Positions 12,326 to 23,290 of a DNA stretch of 64,000 nt are shown here, in pieces. The notes below the pieces were generated by a model. The model ran no database searches, was not told the DNA's origin, and was given only the letters and a program-made list of their open reading frames with translations. Where the stretch lies: NCBI GenBank assembly GCA_032717465.1, contig CM064669.1, positions 46,114,343 to 46,178,342 of the forward strand. The letters run 5' to 3'. Made by a program: the position numbers and the translations under genes. Position 1 is the first letter of the stretch, and every line of letters begins with the position of its first letter. This stretch comes from Coenobita brevimanus. Its lineage: Eukaryota > Arthropoda > Malacostraca > Decapoda > Coenobitidae.

Positions 12326-12826
12326 CAGGGGTTCTTAACCTTTTTTCCGTCCAGACCCCCAGTGGTTTGCACACGATGTCCCCATGCTCCCTTCGCCTCT
12401 GTCGAAATTATTATCTTCACCAGTCCTATCGGGTGCCAGTATGACTTCAAAAGATGTCAATATATTGGTTTTCATTTACATATGGATAACCAGAAACAGA
12501 ACAAGAAAGAAAACCACAGAACTCATCCTATTTATTGGCTTGCGGAAAAACAATCAATGACAAATATACATGCCGGCTACAACTATTCTGCAACATTACT
12601 TTTATTCGCCTGTTGCAGAGTATAAAAGAGGAAATATTTCTCACAGGTGACGAGTTTTATCGCAAAAGATAAAACTAAACCTTGCAAGTTTTTTTTTTTT
12701 TGAGGTGATCTCAACTGCACTGCATTTATGGGAAAAAAAATTACTAAATAAGAGAAAGTCCCATATCCCCAGATTTTGGTCCCCCTACCCCCAAGGGGTA
12801 TGAATACCCCCGGTTAAGAATCCCTG
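12326..12826. mobile_element. hAT-type MITE, 501 bp
   Basis: The left end CAGGGGTTCTTAACC and right end GGTTAAGAATCCCTG are inverted repeats with 14 of 15 matches. They are flanked by the 8-bp near-duplications ATGTAACT (12318-12325) and ATGTAAGT (12827-12834). An 8-bp duplication and a CAGGGG-type end are the hallmarks of hAT elements. There is no transposase inside, so it is non-autonomous. It interrupts the Jockey-like LINE remnant and is therefore younger than that insertion. Confidence 0.85.
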
Positions 12827-12874
12827 ATGTAAGTGATTTTATTAATTTTGTGGTTTTGGTGCATCCATTTCTCT

Positions 12875-12952
<78 letters not shown>
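12875..12952. repeat. (TG)n microsatellite
   Basis: About 39 TG repeats abut the 3' end of the CR1-like fragment that follows. Confidence 0.97.
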
Positions 12953-12954
<2 letters not shown>

Positions 12955-13412
12955 CTTACCTAATTGTTCTTACCTAATTGTATCTTTACAGGAATGAGTC
13001 AAGCTCGTACTGTCCCGTGTCTTAAACCATATTTATCGTACATATCCTTAAATTTGTGAATTGTTTTGGCACACACTATTTCATTCGGTAGTGCATTCCA
13101 CTGATCAATTGCTCTGTTTGGGAAACTGAATTTCCTTACGTCTTTATCACCTATCTTCTTATGCAGTTTTTTGCAGTGTCCTCTTGCTGATGCTTCTCCA
13201 TATGTTAAGTAATCATTTATGTCTATTTTCTCCTTCCCTGATATGCACTTATATAGCATTATCATGTCACCTCTTTTCCTTCTCTCCTGTAGTGTTGGTA
13301 GATTCTGTTTATTTAGTCTTTCTTCATAGCTTAGGTCCCTTAAGCTTGGTATCCATCTTGTAGCGGCCCTTTGAACTTTTTCAATCTTGTCTATGTGCTT
13401 TTTGAGATGAGG
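12953..13412 (-). pseudogene. CR1/L2-like LINE 3' fragment
   Basis: The minus-strand translation contains RDLRYEERLNK-like and LPTLQERRKRGDMIMLYK-like text, then GHCKKLHKKIGDKDVRKFSF, RAIDQWNALPNEIV and FKDMYDKYG. This is the standard C-terminus of CR1/L2/Rex-type RT proteins (rxDvRkysFs.R.v..WN.LP..vV). The stretch 12999-13265 is open. The 3' end has two copies of AATTAGGTAAGAAC, the kind of short terminal repeat that CR1-type LINEs carry. It lies antisense in receptor intron 3. Confidence 0.82.
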
Positions 13413-13414
13413 AC

Positions 13415-13416
<2 letters not shown>

Positions 13417-13467
<51 letters not shown>
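13417..13467. repeat. (TG)n microsatellite
   Basis: About 25 TG repeats end the CR1-like fragment on its 5' side. Confidence 0.97.
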
Positions 13468-13470
<3 letters not shown>

Positions 13471-13574
13471 TGTTATCTATGTTTGTGTTGGTTTACGTTG
13501 GAGGCCAGCGTGGGAGAGTATAGTTTATGGTTCTAACGAGGTTAATGACCCAAGTCTGGAATACCTAACGGAAT

Positions 13575-13736
13575 TCCCATCTACCCACCTATACCCAGGC
13601 GCCTTAAAAAGGAGTGGCTTCAAATGAATCACCTCCAGGCCATCCCGTCTTCTGTCATCAGGCTGCCCCCCCCCCAACTCACACCACTCTTATTCAATAT
13701 GCCTCTCCATCCATCACTGCTTCCATCTCATTACAG
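13575..13736 (-). mobile_element. RTE 3' fragment, antisense, abutting an exon
   Basis: The + strand matches the reverse complement of the RTE 3' end by eye: GGCGCCTTAAAAAGGAGTGG for the tail, then GAATCACCTCCAGGCCAT, then CAACTCACACCACTC, then CCATC..TTCCATCTCATTACAG. The fragment at 48180-48300 aligns well in the same order. The alignment runs to the splice acceptor at 13736, so the branch and pyrimidine tract of the last receptor exon seem to be LINE-derived. Confidence 0.65.
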
Positions 13737-14031
13737 AACTTTTGAGCAGCATTCTGCCGGCATCGTGGACAGGAGCAGAAAACTACACCGGCCCTCCTCC
13801 CCCTCCTGCCAGCCGGACCCCATCGGACCAATCGCAATCAACAACCTGGTCACCGCCTTCCTCCTACTGGCTGTCGTGGCGGTGTTGGCCATCATCATCC
13901 TGATCGCTGAAAGAACCATGTACAAGAGACAAAGACAGAAAACGGAGGATTACAAGAGACCTGAGAAAACTGAGACTCGTCACGGGACACCAAAGAAAAG
14001 GGACGTGAATGTTATAAACGAACTGAGATGA
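13737..14031 (+). CDS. Ionotropic receptor, last exon with M4 and C-terminus
   Basis: The acceptor is CTCATTACAG ending at 13736; it enters in phase 2, completing Leu 226, and ends at TGA 14029-14031. TFEQHSAGIVDRSRKLHRP (227-245) is the last S2 helix; Cys250 would pair with Cys195. IGPIAINNLVTAFLLLAVVA (255-274) leads into transmembrane M4 (about 263-283). The roughly 40-residue cytoplasmic tail is strongly basic (MYKRQRQKTEDYKRPEK, GTPKKRD) and ends NELR. The hydrophobic M4 after a short linker and the lack of a long tail fit IRs. Confidence 0.87.
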
Positions 14032-14427
14032 CAATTGAAGGACATACTATTGGAGGACGTGTGAGACGGAGAACATACGTTTGTCTGGATATCCAGTCAT
14101 ACCTCAAAAAGGCCACGTAAATTGACCGTGAGAGAAAACCAAGGCTCATAAGGGGAGACGACAGAAAGGGATATGGACGATCATGTGCGTGAATATAAAG
14201 TATACATATATGTATAGATACATACAGTACATACATACATGTGTGCATGTGTGCCTCTCTCTGCATAAGAATGCCCATACGTGTGTATCTGTGTAACACT
14301 TTGCTCATCTCAAAACATGTAATGATAACTACTGCAACAACTTTGTACCACGTATGTGTCATTGTATGTCTGTTCATTATTGTGCTTGTAATGATTACTT
14401 CCAAATCTCTATGCCCTCAGGTACCAA

Positions 14428-14547
14428 TTTTTTTTTTCTTTTTTTTTTTTTCACCCCTCCCTGCTTGGCCTTCAGGGACAATGTTCCCCACAGTGTTGGG
14501 GCTTGTACTGAGTGGTAAATAAAGAACATAAATTAAAAAAAAAAAAA
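14428..14547 (+). promoter_or_regulatory. Candidate 3' UTR end and poly(A) signal
   Basis: AATAAA at 14518-14523 lies 487 bp after the receptor stop. It is followed 11 bp later by 13 genomic A residues, and T-rich runs lie at 14428-14451. The signal is well placed for the receptor transcript, but an A tract in the genome after AATAAA is also what a retroposed copy leaves, so this could be a small inserted element. Confidence 0.45.
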
Positions 14548-14549
14548 AT

Positions 14550-15230
14550 GGTATGGTGAGCGAGTTACGTGACAACTGGAGCATCCATGAGAATGACAGT
14601 GGGCATACTTGGTTACCAAACAATATTTCGTACTCTTCATCGTAAAAAGAATCACGTCAAGGGAACACAAGAGAAAGCGGAGGCGCATAAGGGAAGCCCA
14701 TATGTGGACGACATGGTAAAAAGGATGTGTGAGAACGACAACATGGATCTGGTTAGTTACCGAAATACACAACAAAAAATTTGCAGTTACTCAGCACAAA
14801 GCCAAGTGTAAAAGAAGCACTAGAACGAAAAATTCCTAGAATGAAAGAAACAGCAGACACTGGTATACTCTTTACTTTGATGCCATTTTTTCCTTGGTTA
14901 ATCCTTGTTACCTCTAGAGGACTCTTCTCAATTTATGGGAGACATCCAACTGAAGATTAATACAGTTTTCATTGCATGGAAAATTAATGTGCAATTATGT
15001 TTATTAAGATATTAGCAGTTCAACAGCGGCAAAGCACTCCATCCCACCCTTACATCTCGAACCGGTAAACAAGACATTGCCGCACATGATCTTGCCGCAC
15101 ATGATCTTGGACTATATTACCAACACAATAGGTATACTTAACTACTGCCAGCAGAAAGTATGAGATACATTCATGGACAGTGTGAGACTTTGCTACATTT
15201 GCATCTCATGAATACCTGATAAGTATACAT
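14550..15230. other. Unassigned intergenic DNA
   Basis: Nothing recognised. A short stretch near 14885-14985 (GTTACCTCTAGAGGACTCTT) weakly resembles the foldback family. Confidence 0.4.
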
Positions 15231-15239
15231 GCAACAACA

Positions 15240-15365
15240 GTGAAAAAAAGGTTCAATTATGAAGGCACGCACTGCGCCGCTGGTATCACCGTTGAGAAGG
15301 TAAAGAAAATACAACAAATAAAAAGAATTAAAGGGAGAGAAAAATCAAAGGAAGGCGACGCGAGC

Positions 15366-15417
<52 letters not shown>

Positions 15418-15960
15418 GAGATGAAAAAGCTGGAGAGAGGAAATGTAAAGAAAGGGAGAAGCTGGAATGAAGAGACCTGAGTGCGACTGCGGGGGTGAAA
15501 AGGAGACAAGAGAAGGAAGATGACGGATGCGAAAGAGAGGAAAAAGGAATGAAAGGACAAGAGATAAACTGAAGAGAAAAAAAATACCAAAAGGAGAAAA
15601 ACGAAGAAAAGGAATAAAATGGAGGATGAAAAGGAAAAAGGTAAAGAAAGTGAATGAAGTGAGATGGGAGAAAAGTAAATGGAAAAGTGAAGGGAAAGGC
15701 AAAGAGAAAGAGAAAAAGACCACACGATGAAGGAAATGAGAAAAGTGAATGGAAGAAAGAAGAATGGTGAATGTAAAGCGGGGAGAAATGAAGGAAATGG
15801 TTGAGTTAGTACTTAAAAGTGAATGGAAAGAGAAGAGTGAGGGAAAAGGCTGTTAGGCAAAAGGTGAAAGACGAGTGAAGTAAAAGAAAGAAAAGAAAGA
15901 GATGTCATGAAACGTATGGCAAACAAGTAATTACGGAATAGGGGAAAGAGTATGTTGGTG
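15240..15960. repeat. Purine-rich tract with (AC)n at 15370-15415
   Basis: The + strand is dominated by GA and AA steps for about 700 bp, for instance GAAAGAGAAAAAGACC, with one perfect (AC)n insertion. Lys/Arg/Glu or Phe/Ser/Leu frames here reflect this bias. Confidence 0.85.
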
Positions 15961-15984
15961 AGAAAGGATGTGGTGTATTGAAGC

Positions 15985-16032
15985 CATTAATATTTTTAAC
16001 TCCTTCACTGCGATGACAGGTCACAATCAGAT
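15985..16032 (+). repeat. Foldback repeat copy, left of RTE insertion
   Basis: TTTTTAACTCCTTCACTGCG and ACAATCAGAT are the outer part of a foldback-family copy that resumes at 19225. The RTE full-length element is inserted after ACAATCAGAT (16023-16032). Confidence 0.7.
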
Positions 16033-16190
16033 ACCCCCTGGGGGTAGGAGGGTTTCAAGAATACTCCCCCAGTATCCCTGCTTGTCGTACGAGGCGACTA
16101 AAAGGGTTGGTGGTGGGTTAGTGCCCCACCCCGTAAAAAGAACCAACTAAAAAAGCGAATAAAGCGCCTCGGACCCGGACGGACCATACG

Positions 16191-16772
16191 TTGACGACTA
16201 AGGAACGGACAAAGGACATTCTTAGGGTGGGAACATGGAATGTGAGAGGAGTGAATGATGAAGTGAAAGAGAGAGAGATTGTTCAGGTGCTTGAGGATGC
16301 AAAAGTGGATATATGTGGATTGACTGAAACTAAATGGGATGGTGAAAGGGTGAGAGAATGGGAATATGGTGTAGGTATATGTGCGGGAGTCAGTGAGAAT
16401 GAGAGGGCAAGAGAGGGAGTATGTCTGATGATAAGCAAGAAGTGGAAGGAGAATCTAAGAGAGTATGGAACAGTGGGTGCAAGGATTGTATGGGTGAGGA
16501 TGAAAGTAGGTATACAAGCATGGGCGATTGTATGTGTGTATGCTCCAACAGAGGATCGAGTGGCAAGAGTGAAAGAAGAGTTTTGGGCGAGAGTAGAAGC
16601 ATGTATGGACAAGTTTGAGAGGAGCGAGAGAGTGCTGTTGATTGGAGACATGAATGGCAAAGTTGGGAATGTACGAGTGGATGGAGTGGTTGGTCAGTGG
16701 GGTGTGCCAGCTGAAGTAGATGGGAATGGTAGTGCTTTGGTGGACATCTGTGCTTGTAAGGGTTGGCAATAG
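16191..16772 (+). pseudogene. RTE endonuclease domain (frame 1)
   Basis: This is the N-terminal endonuclease that nicks target DNA to prime reverse transcription. GTWNVRG (Asn17), GLTETKW (Glu46), YAPTED and IGDMNGKVG (Asp153, Asn155) are the catalytic landmarks of the exonuclease-endonuclease-phosphatase fold. The first ATG in frame is at 16194 or later and non-ATG initiation is possible, so the start is approximate. The frame ends at a TAG in 16770-16772. At about 16758-16762 this copy has one G fewer than copy 3, which explains the shift into the downstream frame. No introns are expected. Confidence 0.88.
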
Positions 16773-18049
16773 CCAACACCTACTTTCGTCATAAGATGAT
16801 CCACCGGTATACATGGAGAGTAATGAGGAGGATGGATGGTGAACTTGTTGAACGAAAGGCAATGATAGACTACGTGTGTGTGGATGAGCGAATGAGAAGA
16901 CAAGTGTTGGATGCAAGAGTGTGGAGAGGGTGGGGGAATGGAGTCTCGGACCATCACTTAGTAATGGCCAAGGTAAAGATGCAAAGAAAGTGGTTGAGGA
17001 GACGAAGGGGAAGACAGGAGGATGCAGCTCCTGTGAGAAGAGTGGAGAAATTGCAAGATAGTGAGAAAATGACAGAGTATAAGAGCATAGTGGAAGAAAG
17101 ATTGGGAAGGTATGAGCTAGAGCAGATGGAAGGGGTGGAAGACGTATGTAAGATATTCACGGAAGAGATAGGCGCAGCGTGTGAGGCGGTTTGTGGAGTG
17201 AGGAGGAGATGCAAGGGTGTGCAAGGGACAGCATGGTGGAATGATGAGGTGAAACGAGCTGTGGAACAAAAGAAGAAGGCATATGGTGAATGGCTGGCGA
17301 GTAGAGGTAGGGGAGAAGATGAGAAAGAGAAGAGAGAGGTATATGTAAGCAGAAGGGAGGTTAAGAGACTGGTGAAGGAGAGTAAGAAGAAAGTGGATGA
17401 AGAGTTTGGGAGGAATCTGAGTGTGAAATGGAGGGAGAGTAAGAAATTGTTTTGGAAGGAGGTAAAGAAAGTAAGGCAGTGTGAAATGGGAAGTAATAGA
17501 GGAGTGAAAGATAGGAATAATAGATTGTTGGTGGAGAAGAGAGAGAAATTGAGGAGATGGAAGGAGCACTTTGAGGATTTGTTGAATGTAGAGAGTGACA
17601 GCAGTGTGAGTATAAGTGGTTGGGGAATGGCTGGGAGAAGAAGAGATGAGAGGAGGGAGGGAGAAATCAGTAGGGCGGAAGTAGTGGAAGCGATGAAGAA
17701 GATTAAGCTGGGAAAGGCCCAAGGAATTGATGAAGTGTGTGGTGAAATGCTTAGGTATGGGGGTGAGATTGTTGTGGAGTGGATATGGAAGTTGTGTAGA
17801 TTGGCTTGGGAGGAGGGAAGGGTGCCAAAGGACTGGAAATCAGGTATAATTGTTCCTCTGTACAAAGGAAAAGGGGAGAGAGAAGTATGTGGTAACCATA
17901 GGGGTATTTGCCTTCTTAGTGTGACTGGAAAAATGTATGGTAGAATACTCATTGATAGGGTTAGGCATATGACAAAGGAGCTAGCTGGAGAAGAACAAGG
18001 GGGATTTAGGAAGGGAAAAGGGTGTGTAGATCAGATATTTGTTCTATGA
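16763..18049 (+). pseudogene. RTE endonuclease end and RT start (frame 2)
   Basis: This continues the polyprotein after the 1-bp frameshift. MIDYVCVDERM (Asp36) and GVSDHHLVMAK (Asp63, His64) complete the endonuclease. A basic linker (WLRRRRGRQED, KKKAYGEWLASRGRGED) follows, then RT fingers with GKAQGIDEVCGEML, WKSGIIVPLYKGKG, CGNHRGICLLSVTGK and GEEQGGFRKGKGCVDQIF. It stops at TGA 18047-18049, where copies 1 and 3 have an Arg AGA codon, so a single A-to-T change made the stop. The downstream part is in the same frame. Confidence 0.9.
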
Positions 18050-18055
18050 TGTTTA

Positions 18056-19129
18056 GTGGAGAAGTATCTAGAGAAGGGAAGGAAAGTGTATGCTGCCTTC
18101 ATGGACTTGGAGAAAGCTTATGACAGAATAGATAGGCAAGGTATGTGGAAGGTATTAAGAATATATGGGGTGGAGGGGAAATTGTTGAGTGCTGTGAAGT
18201 GTATGTACGAGGGAGCTAGGGCTACGGTGCGAGTGGATGGTGAGCTGAGTGAGTTCTTTGATCTCAATGTGGGACTGAAACAGGGGTGTGTGATGTCTCC
18301 ATGGCTGTTTAATATATATATGGATGGGGTTGTCAAGGAGGTGCAAGGTAGGGCAGTGGATGTGGGGCTGGCCCTAATGAATGAGGGTGAGATTTGGAAG
18401 CTTCTTGTGTTGCTGTTTGCTGATGATACAGTATTGTTGAGTGAAGATGAATGGGAGTTGCAAGGTTTGGTGAATGAATTTGGGACAGTGTGTAGGAGGA
18501 GGAAGCTGAAAGTTAATGTAAACAAAAGTAAAGTTATGGTGTTTGAGAGGAATGAAGTCACAGAGTGTGCAGTGAGGTTGGATGGTGAGGATATGGAGAA
18601 TGTGAGTGCATTCAAGTACTTGGGTAGTGTGATGAGTAAGGATGGAACTTTGGGGGATGAAGTACGTGAAAGGGTACAGCAGGGAAGGAAGGTTGTTGGT
18701 ACACTGAAAGCAGTGATGAGAAATAGGGAGGTGAGTATGGAAGTTAAGTCACTGCATGATGGTATTGTGATCCCTACCCTGACGTATGGAAGCGAGGCAT
18801 GGACCTTGCAAGAGGGGAACAAGTCAAGAGCGAGAGCAGTGGAAATGAGTTACTTGAAAGGAGCATGTGGAGTGACGTGGAGGGACAGGTTGACGAATGA
18901 AGAAGTGAAGGAACGTTGTGGGGTAGATGTGGATGTGGTTGAGAAGATTAGGAGAAATACACTGAGGTGGTTTGGACATGTGGAGAGAATGGAGAATGAA
19001 AGACTGACTAAGAGGGTGTATGTAGGTGAGGTGGAGGGAGGGAGAGGGAGGGGTAGACCGAGGATGAGGTGGAGGGATGGAGTTGAGAGGTATATGAGGG
19101 AGGGGGGGGGTGAGTCGGGGGGAGGGTAG
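18056..19129 (+). pseudogene. RTE reverse transcriptase palm to C-terminus
   Basis: This is in the same frame as the upstream segment, separated only by the TGA at 18047. Motif A is FMDLEKAYDRID (Asp17), motif B GLKQGCVMSPWLFN (from residue 73), motif C FADD (121-124, catalytic Asp pair) and motif D/E KVMVFERNE. The thumb and C-terminal region has KYLGSVMSKDG, TLTYGSEAWTL and LRWFGHVERMENERLTKRVY, then RGRGRPRMRWRDGVERYM. One codon of the KK pair in copy 3 (EVKKSLHD) is missing, in frame. The G run near 19098-19125 changes the very end of the protein. Confidence 0.9.
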
Positions 19130-19224
19130 TCAAATGGTGGGTGACAGAGTGACTTGGAGGCGTTTTGTCTGTGGCCACCCTTTGCGGGATTAGGGCGTCG
19201 GGCTATAGATAGATAGATTGATAG

Positions 19225-19412
19225 ACAATCAGATGATTTTATTCACGTTAGGGAAGGAAGGGGCTCTAATAAGGAAAGGGACTAGTGAAAGCACAATTCA
19301 ACTCTCCATTAAAAAAAAAAAAAAAAAAAAAAAGTACTACGGTATGATAAGTCAAATCGTCTGGACACAGCAGTTACAAAATTTTTGTCCTCGGGTTGAA
19401 CAGGTTCATCTT
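19225..19412 (+). repeat. Foldback repeat copy, right of RTE insertion
   Basis: AGATGATTTTATTCACGTTA is the left arm and AAATCGTCTGGACACAGCAG (19355-19375) the right arm, followed by the family tail GTCCTCGGGTTGAACAGGTT. With 15985-16032 this is a complete element that the RTE split. It also has an A run at 19311-19333. Confidence 0.75.
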
Positions 19413-19458
19413 TAGAGAAATTTACTGAAATAAATCATCAAGCGAAAAAAGAAGCATG

Positions 19459-19462
<4 letters not shown>

Positions 19463-19533
<71 letters not shown>
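19463..19533. repeat. (AT)n microsatellite
   Basis: About 35 AT repeats; cruciform-prone. Confidence 0.97.
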
Positions 19534-19536
<3 letters not shown>

Positions 19537-19539
19537 ACA

Positions 19540-19993
19540 GTTTAAAAAAACATTGTAAGTACAGTACATTAAGAAAAAACTTCATGGAATATATTCAATT
19601 CTAGGGGAAACACTAGCAATAGCTATGTAAACAACACCTATTGAAACTACTGGAGAAACTGTTAACCTTAGTCCTCCACTGGAAGTAGTCATGTGTACAA
19701 ATAAAGTAGGAAAGTTACCTACTGTCACTTACTTATTGTCACAATCCCTTCACAACGCACTTACGCAACACCCTTCATAATCTAAGTAAAAGTTTCGCGG
19801 AAGGAAGACTAAACCAAATAAACAAGTGAGTGAAAAAGAGGGAGGGGGGGGGGTGCTGGAGACTAATTTTACTTTCTTAACTTAGCCAACTCGTGTTTTC
19901 AAGTGGACAACAAGTCTTCCGAAGTGTTGTTGTGATCTGTTCTTGGTGCATGATGATTCTTTTGGTTATGGAGCATGCTGGTCGAAGGCTGTG

Positions 19994-19995
<2 letters not shown>
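19540..19995. other. Unassigned DNA
   Basis: AT-rich intergenic sequence with no recognised feature apart from a short G run near 19845. Confidence 0.4.
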
Positions 19996-19996
<1 letters not shown>

Positions 19997-20037
<41 letters not shown>

Positions 20038-20274
20038 CCATCAACAACTACCACCATTATTACCACCACCAACTACCACCATTACCACCACCACCACCAC
20101 TAAGTACTACCATTACCATCCCCACCAACTACCACCATTACCACCATCACCACCACCACCAACAACAACAACAACAACAACTACCACCATTACTACCACC
20201 AACAACTACCAACATTACCATATCTCCATCACTCCTGAATGGATTAGTAAGTGCTGGGTAAGTTTCTTTTATAT

Positions 20275-20332
<58 letters not shown>
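19997..20332. repeat. (CT)n, (ACC)n/(AAC)n and (AC)n cluster
   Basis: There is (CT)n at 19997-20036, an imperfect ACC/ACT/AAC triplet array at 20037-20215, and perfect (AC)n at 20279-20332. Thr, Pro, Tyr or Gln runs in translation are artefacts. Confidence 0.95.
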
Positions 20333-20334
<2 letters not shown>

Positions 20335-20339
20335 CAGTA

Positions 20340-20690
20340 TTCCTAAACATTTCCTTCCCTTGTAGCGGCATGGGAAGGAAATCTTTTGTTTATTTGCTGG
20401 TACTCTTATAAAAAACTGTTTCCCTTAGTGAGGTGCAGAAAGGAAAGATTTTTTCTTCCTTCAAACAGCTGCAGAAATTATTGGATCATGAAGGAATTTT
20501 CTGACCTCTCTTCAAAAATTCTTTCGTAGTTTGTTTTGTTGTGGTTCACTGTCTTATATGTATTAAAAAAAGTGAAAGGTAGTATATAACTGTATTAATA
20601 CAATTTACAACGCTATACTAATGTTTAAAGGCTAGGTTTCTTTAAAAGTGTTACCCATGACTCACTCATAGCTCAGTAAAATCATCTGAC
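20340..20690. other. Unassigned DNA
   Basis: No recognised repeat or coding signal. Confidence 0.4.
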
Positions 20691-20724
20691 GTTAAATGAA
20701 TGCTAGAGTTGAAACGGTATTAAG

Positions 20725-21255
20725 TTTGTCAGGTAGGTAGGTAAGTAAGGTGAGTAAGTAGGCAGGCAGATGGGTAGGCAATGTGAGAGATAGGTAGGTA
20801 TGAATGTATGTTGGTAGGTGCGGCAGTAGTTTGGTAGGTAGGAAAGTAGACAGATATAACTCTGGCAGGAAGGTAGGTACTGTGGTAGATAGGTAGGTAC
20901 GTAGGTATAACACTGTGCTAAATAGGTAGGTAGGTAGCACTGTGACAGGTGGATAGGTAGGCACAGTGGGAAGATAGGCAGACATAGATAAATAGGTAGG
21001 TAGGCAGGCCCGCATTGTAGTAAGTAGCTAGGCGTTGTGGGAGATAGGTGGGTAGGTGCAATTGTAGATAGGCACTGTACGCGGGTAGCTAGGGACTGTG
21101 GGAGGGAGGGACGTAATAAGGTACTTTGGTAGGTAGGTAGGTACGAACTGTGGGAAACTGGCGGACAGGTAGGTAGGCACTGTGGTAGGCAGGTAGGTGG
21201 GCACTGTGTTACGCCATTAGCCAATGTATCAGGCTGGTAGGTAGGTTGGTAGACA
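20725..21255. repeat. Degenerate (GGTA)n satellite
   Basis: About 530 bp of GTAGGTAGG-type repeats interrupted by recurring CACTGTG motifs (for example TAGGCACTGTGGTAGG), suggesting a higher-order unit of roughly 30-60 bp. Tyr-Leu-Pro-Thr frames on the minus strand come from this period. Confidence 0.9.
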
Positions 21256-21429
21256 GCAGAGCACTGTACTGTATATGAATACCACAGATTACCCTCCGTA
21301 TAAGGTGTAAGGGCCTGAGGCTAGGCTTGACTATTGTGGTCCAGCACATTTAAGGGTAGCTGACCAACCTACTTCCCTTTGTGGCATTCACGAACACCAC
21401 TAAGTTCTTTTTATCTGTTCTTAGCACAC

Positions 21430-21574
<145 letters not shown>

Positions 21575-22635
21575 TGAGGCAGTCTCTCGAACCCCTCCAG
21601 GGAAAATTTTGAGTCTCTCCTCTACCAGCATCACCACTTCCACTAAGTGCGCCCTCTTTACCTGTTCTAAGCACAGTTTTAGTAACATAAGCTCTCTAAA
21701 TGGTACAGAGAACATCATCTACTTAAATGCCAGAGTTTATCCTAGACAGCAAGAAATAGCCTACTGTCCTAAATATAGCCCAAAACTACACCCCGCAAAT
21801 ACTCATGATTTTATATTAGAAAACAAGTACGGATGATTACCAACATATCGGTAAATAGGTTAAAATATGTCTGTCATTACAAATATTTGCAGTTTACATT
21901 AATGGTTATGCACAACAGAAATTTTCCAAGGCGAACTGGCGATCTAAAGGCGAGACACTTCCGTTATCTTTGGCACGTTGCCGTTATGAATCCTGATTTT
22001 TATTTAATTCTTTCTTTTTTTACCCAGATTTCAGATAATTTGGTGTGTATGAACCCATATGGTGATAAAGATTACAATATTCTCCAGTGGAATGCAGATT
22101 CCGTGCCGGTTCGGCAAATGACTGCCAATTAGGTAAATCGTCGCACCCGTTTCACAAAGATTTTATTTTATTTTTTAACAACCCATGACACTTTTAATGT
22201 TTATTATCATGTTTTACATTCAGTGCATAGCTACTTTATAATGATACTTCAGTCAGTTAATTTCATAACTGCAAGGCTAGTTGCTGAATTTTCAAGTTTG
22301 GTTCTTTTACCTTCACTTGGCCAAGATTTTCGTACTTTCCAGTTTACTTCACGCAACTCAGTGACAGAAAAAGACAAAATATACCTTCATATCATTTCCA
22401 TGACAGGCTACGTCTTCGTGACTAGCATTATCCTCTAATGTTAAACTAATTCTACAGCTCAGACCCGGAGCAGGGAAGGCACGGGAACATAAAATGAGCA
22501 TAGGTGATGCAACAGTGCCAACGTTTTCTCTGCTTCAGGACTGTAAAAAGAAAACCAAGGATTAAAGGTGTAACAAACTTATTACCTACCGAGCTGCACA
22601 ACGCTTTACAGTAAATGGGGTTATAGTCTTTGTAT
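21575..22635. other. Unassigned DNA
   Basis: Short open frames at 21833-22132 and 22223-22438 have no recognised motif. I see no repeat family here. Confidence 0.4.
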
Positions 22636-22639
22636 AGTT

Positions 22640-23290
22640 GCAAAGGTAAATTAACTGTCAACACTGGTAAAATCATACTAACTGTGTTCTCAAGAGGTAA
22701 AACCAGGCAGTGCAATTCCGTCAAATTTGACACTGATCAACTTGTAACTGACGACTCGTGCATATATCTCGGAGACTAGAAGTTGAATAGAAGTACAGTA
22801 CAAAGGAAGGGTTACAAGAGGGTATATCAAAGCAAAATAGGTCAGGAAGACACTACTTAGTAGGAAAACTAAAACAAAGCGCTTACATCCTTCACTCGGT
22901 ACACAGGTTGGCTGATTTCATAAGCTTGTATGGCCAATTCCCACAGTGCGAAGTGTGGGGCTGTGAGGACCTAAAGCCAATACGGGTTGTCTATAGAAGG
23001 TTCATGAAAAACTTTTAAGTACATAAATTCTACAGTAGGTTGCATAGTCTATGATGAAACTGTTAAACAAGAATTAATGGTCAAAATAAGGCAGAGAACA
23101 TACTGGCTTACTGGTACGGAATCATATCAGGGAGTCACCATAGGCTGTCTAATGTACAAATTACAGTCAGGCACGCATGACAATCCAAATTCTATTCCGC
23201 ATTGCACTCTAGACAGCTTACTACGTATATTTAACAGCACCCGTCTAAGCAACCTGAGGCTGTAAGGGGATGGGTCCCCCGCAAATTACT
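22640..23290 (+). pseudogene. Decayed LINE RT C-terminal fragment (L2/CR1-like)
   Basis: Across several frames the order of blocks matches the end of an L2/CR1-type RT protein: LTVNTGKIILTVFSRGK (22647-22700), TDQLV.DDSCIYLGD (22733-22780), SLYGQFPQCEVWGCEDL (22925-22975), LMVKIRQRTYW (23075-23105) and LMYKLQS then LLRIFNSTRLSNL (23150-23255). In intact relatives these read K.k.vvFsRG, f.YLGv, LLYGcEVWG.e.l, vk.Rm..YW and sil...glS. Stops and frameshifts are frequent, so it is long dead. Confidence 0.65.

Larger units (their letters stand above)
16033..19224 (+). mobile_element. Full-length RTE-type LINE, copy 2 (3192 bp)
   Basis: ACAATCAGAT is repeated exactly at 16023-16032 and 19225-19234, a 10-bp target-site duplication. 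The element starts with the inverted C/G runs ACCCCCTGGGGGTAGG and the conserved 5' region CTTGTCGTACGAGGCGACTA. It encodes an apurinic-type endonuclease and a reverse transcriptase on one product and ends CTATAGATAGATAGATTGAT. Length, single product and tandem tetranucleotide tail all fit the RTE clade. Copies 1 and 3, and the fragments at 13.6, 24.7, 29.9, 48.1 and 54.5 kb, belong to the same family. Confidence 0.93.
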
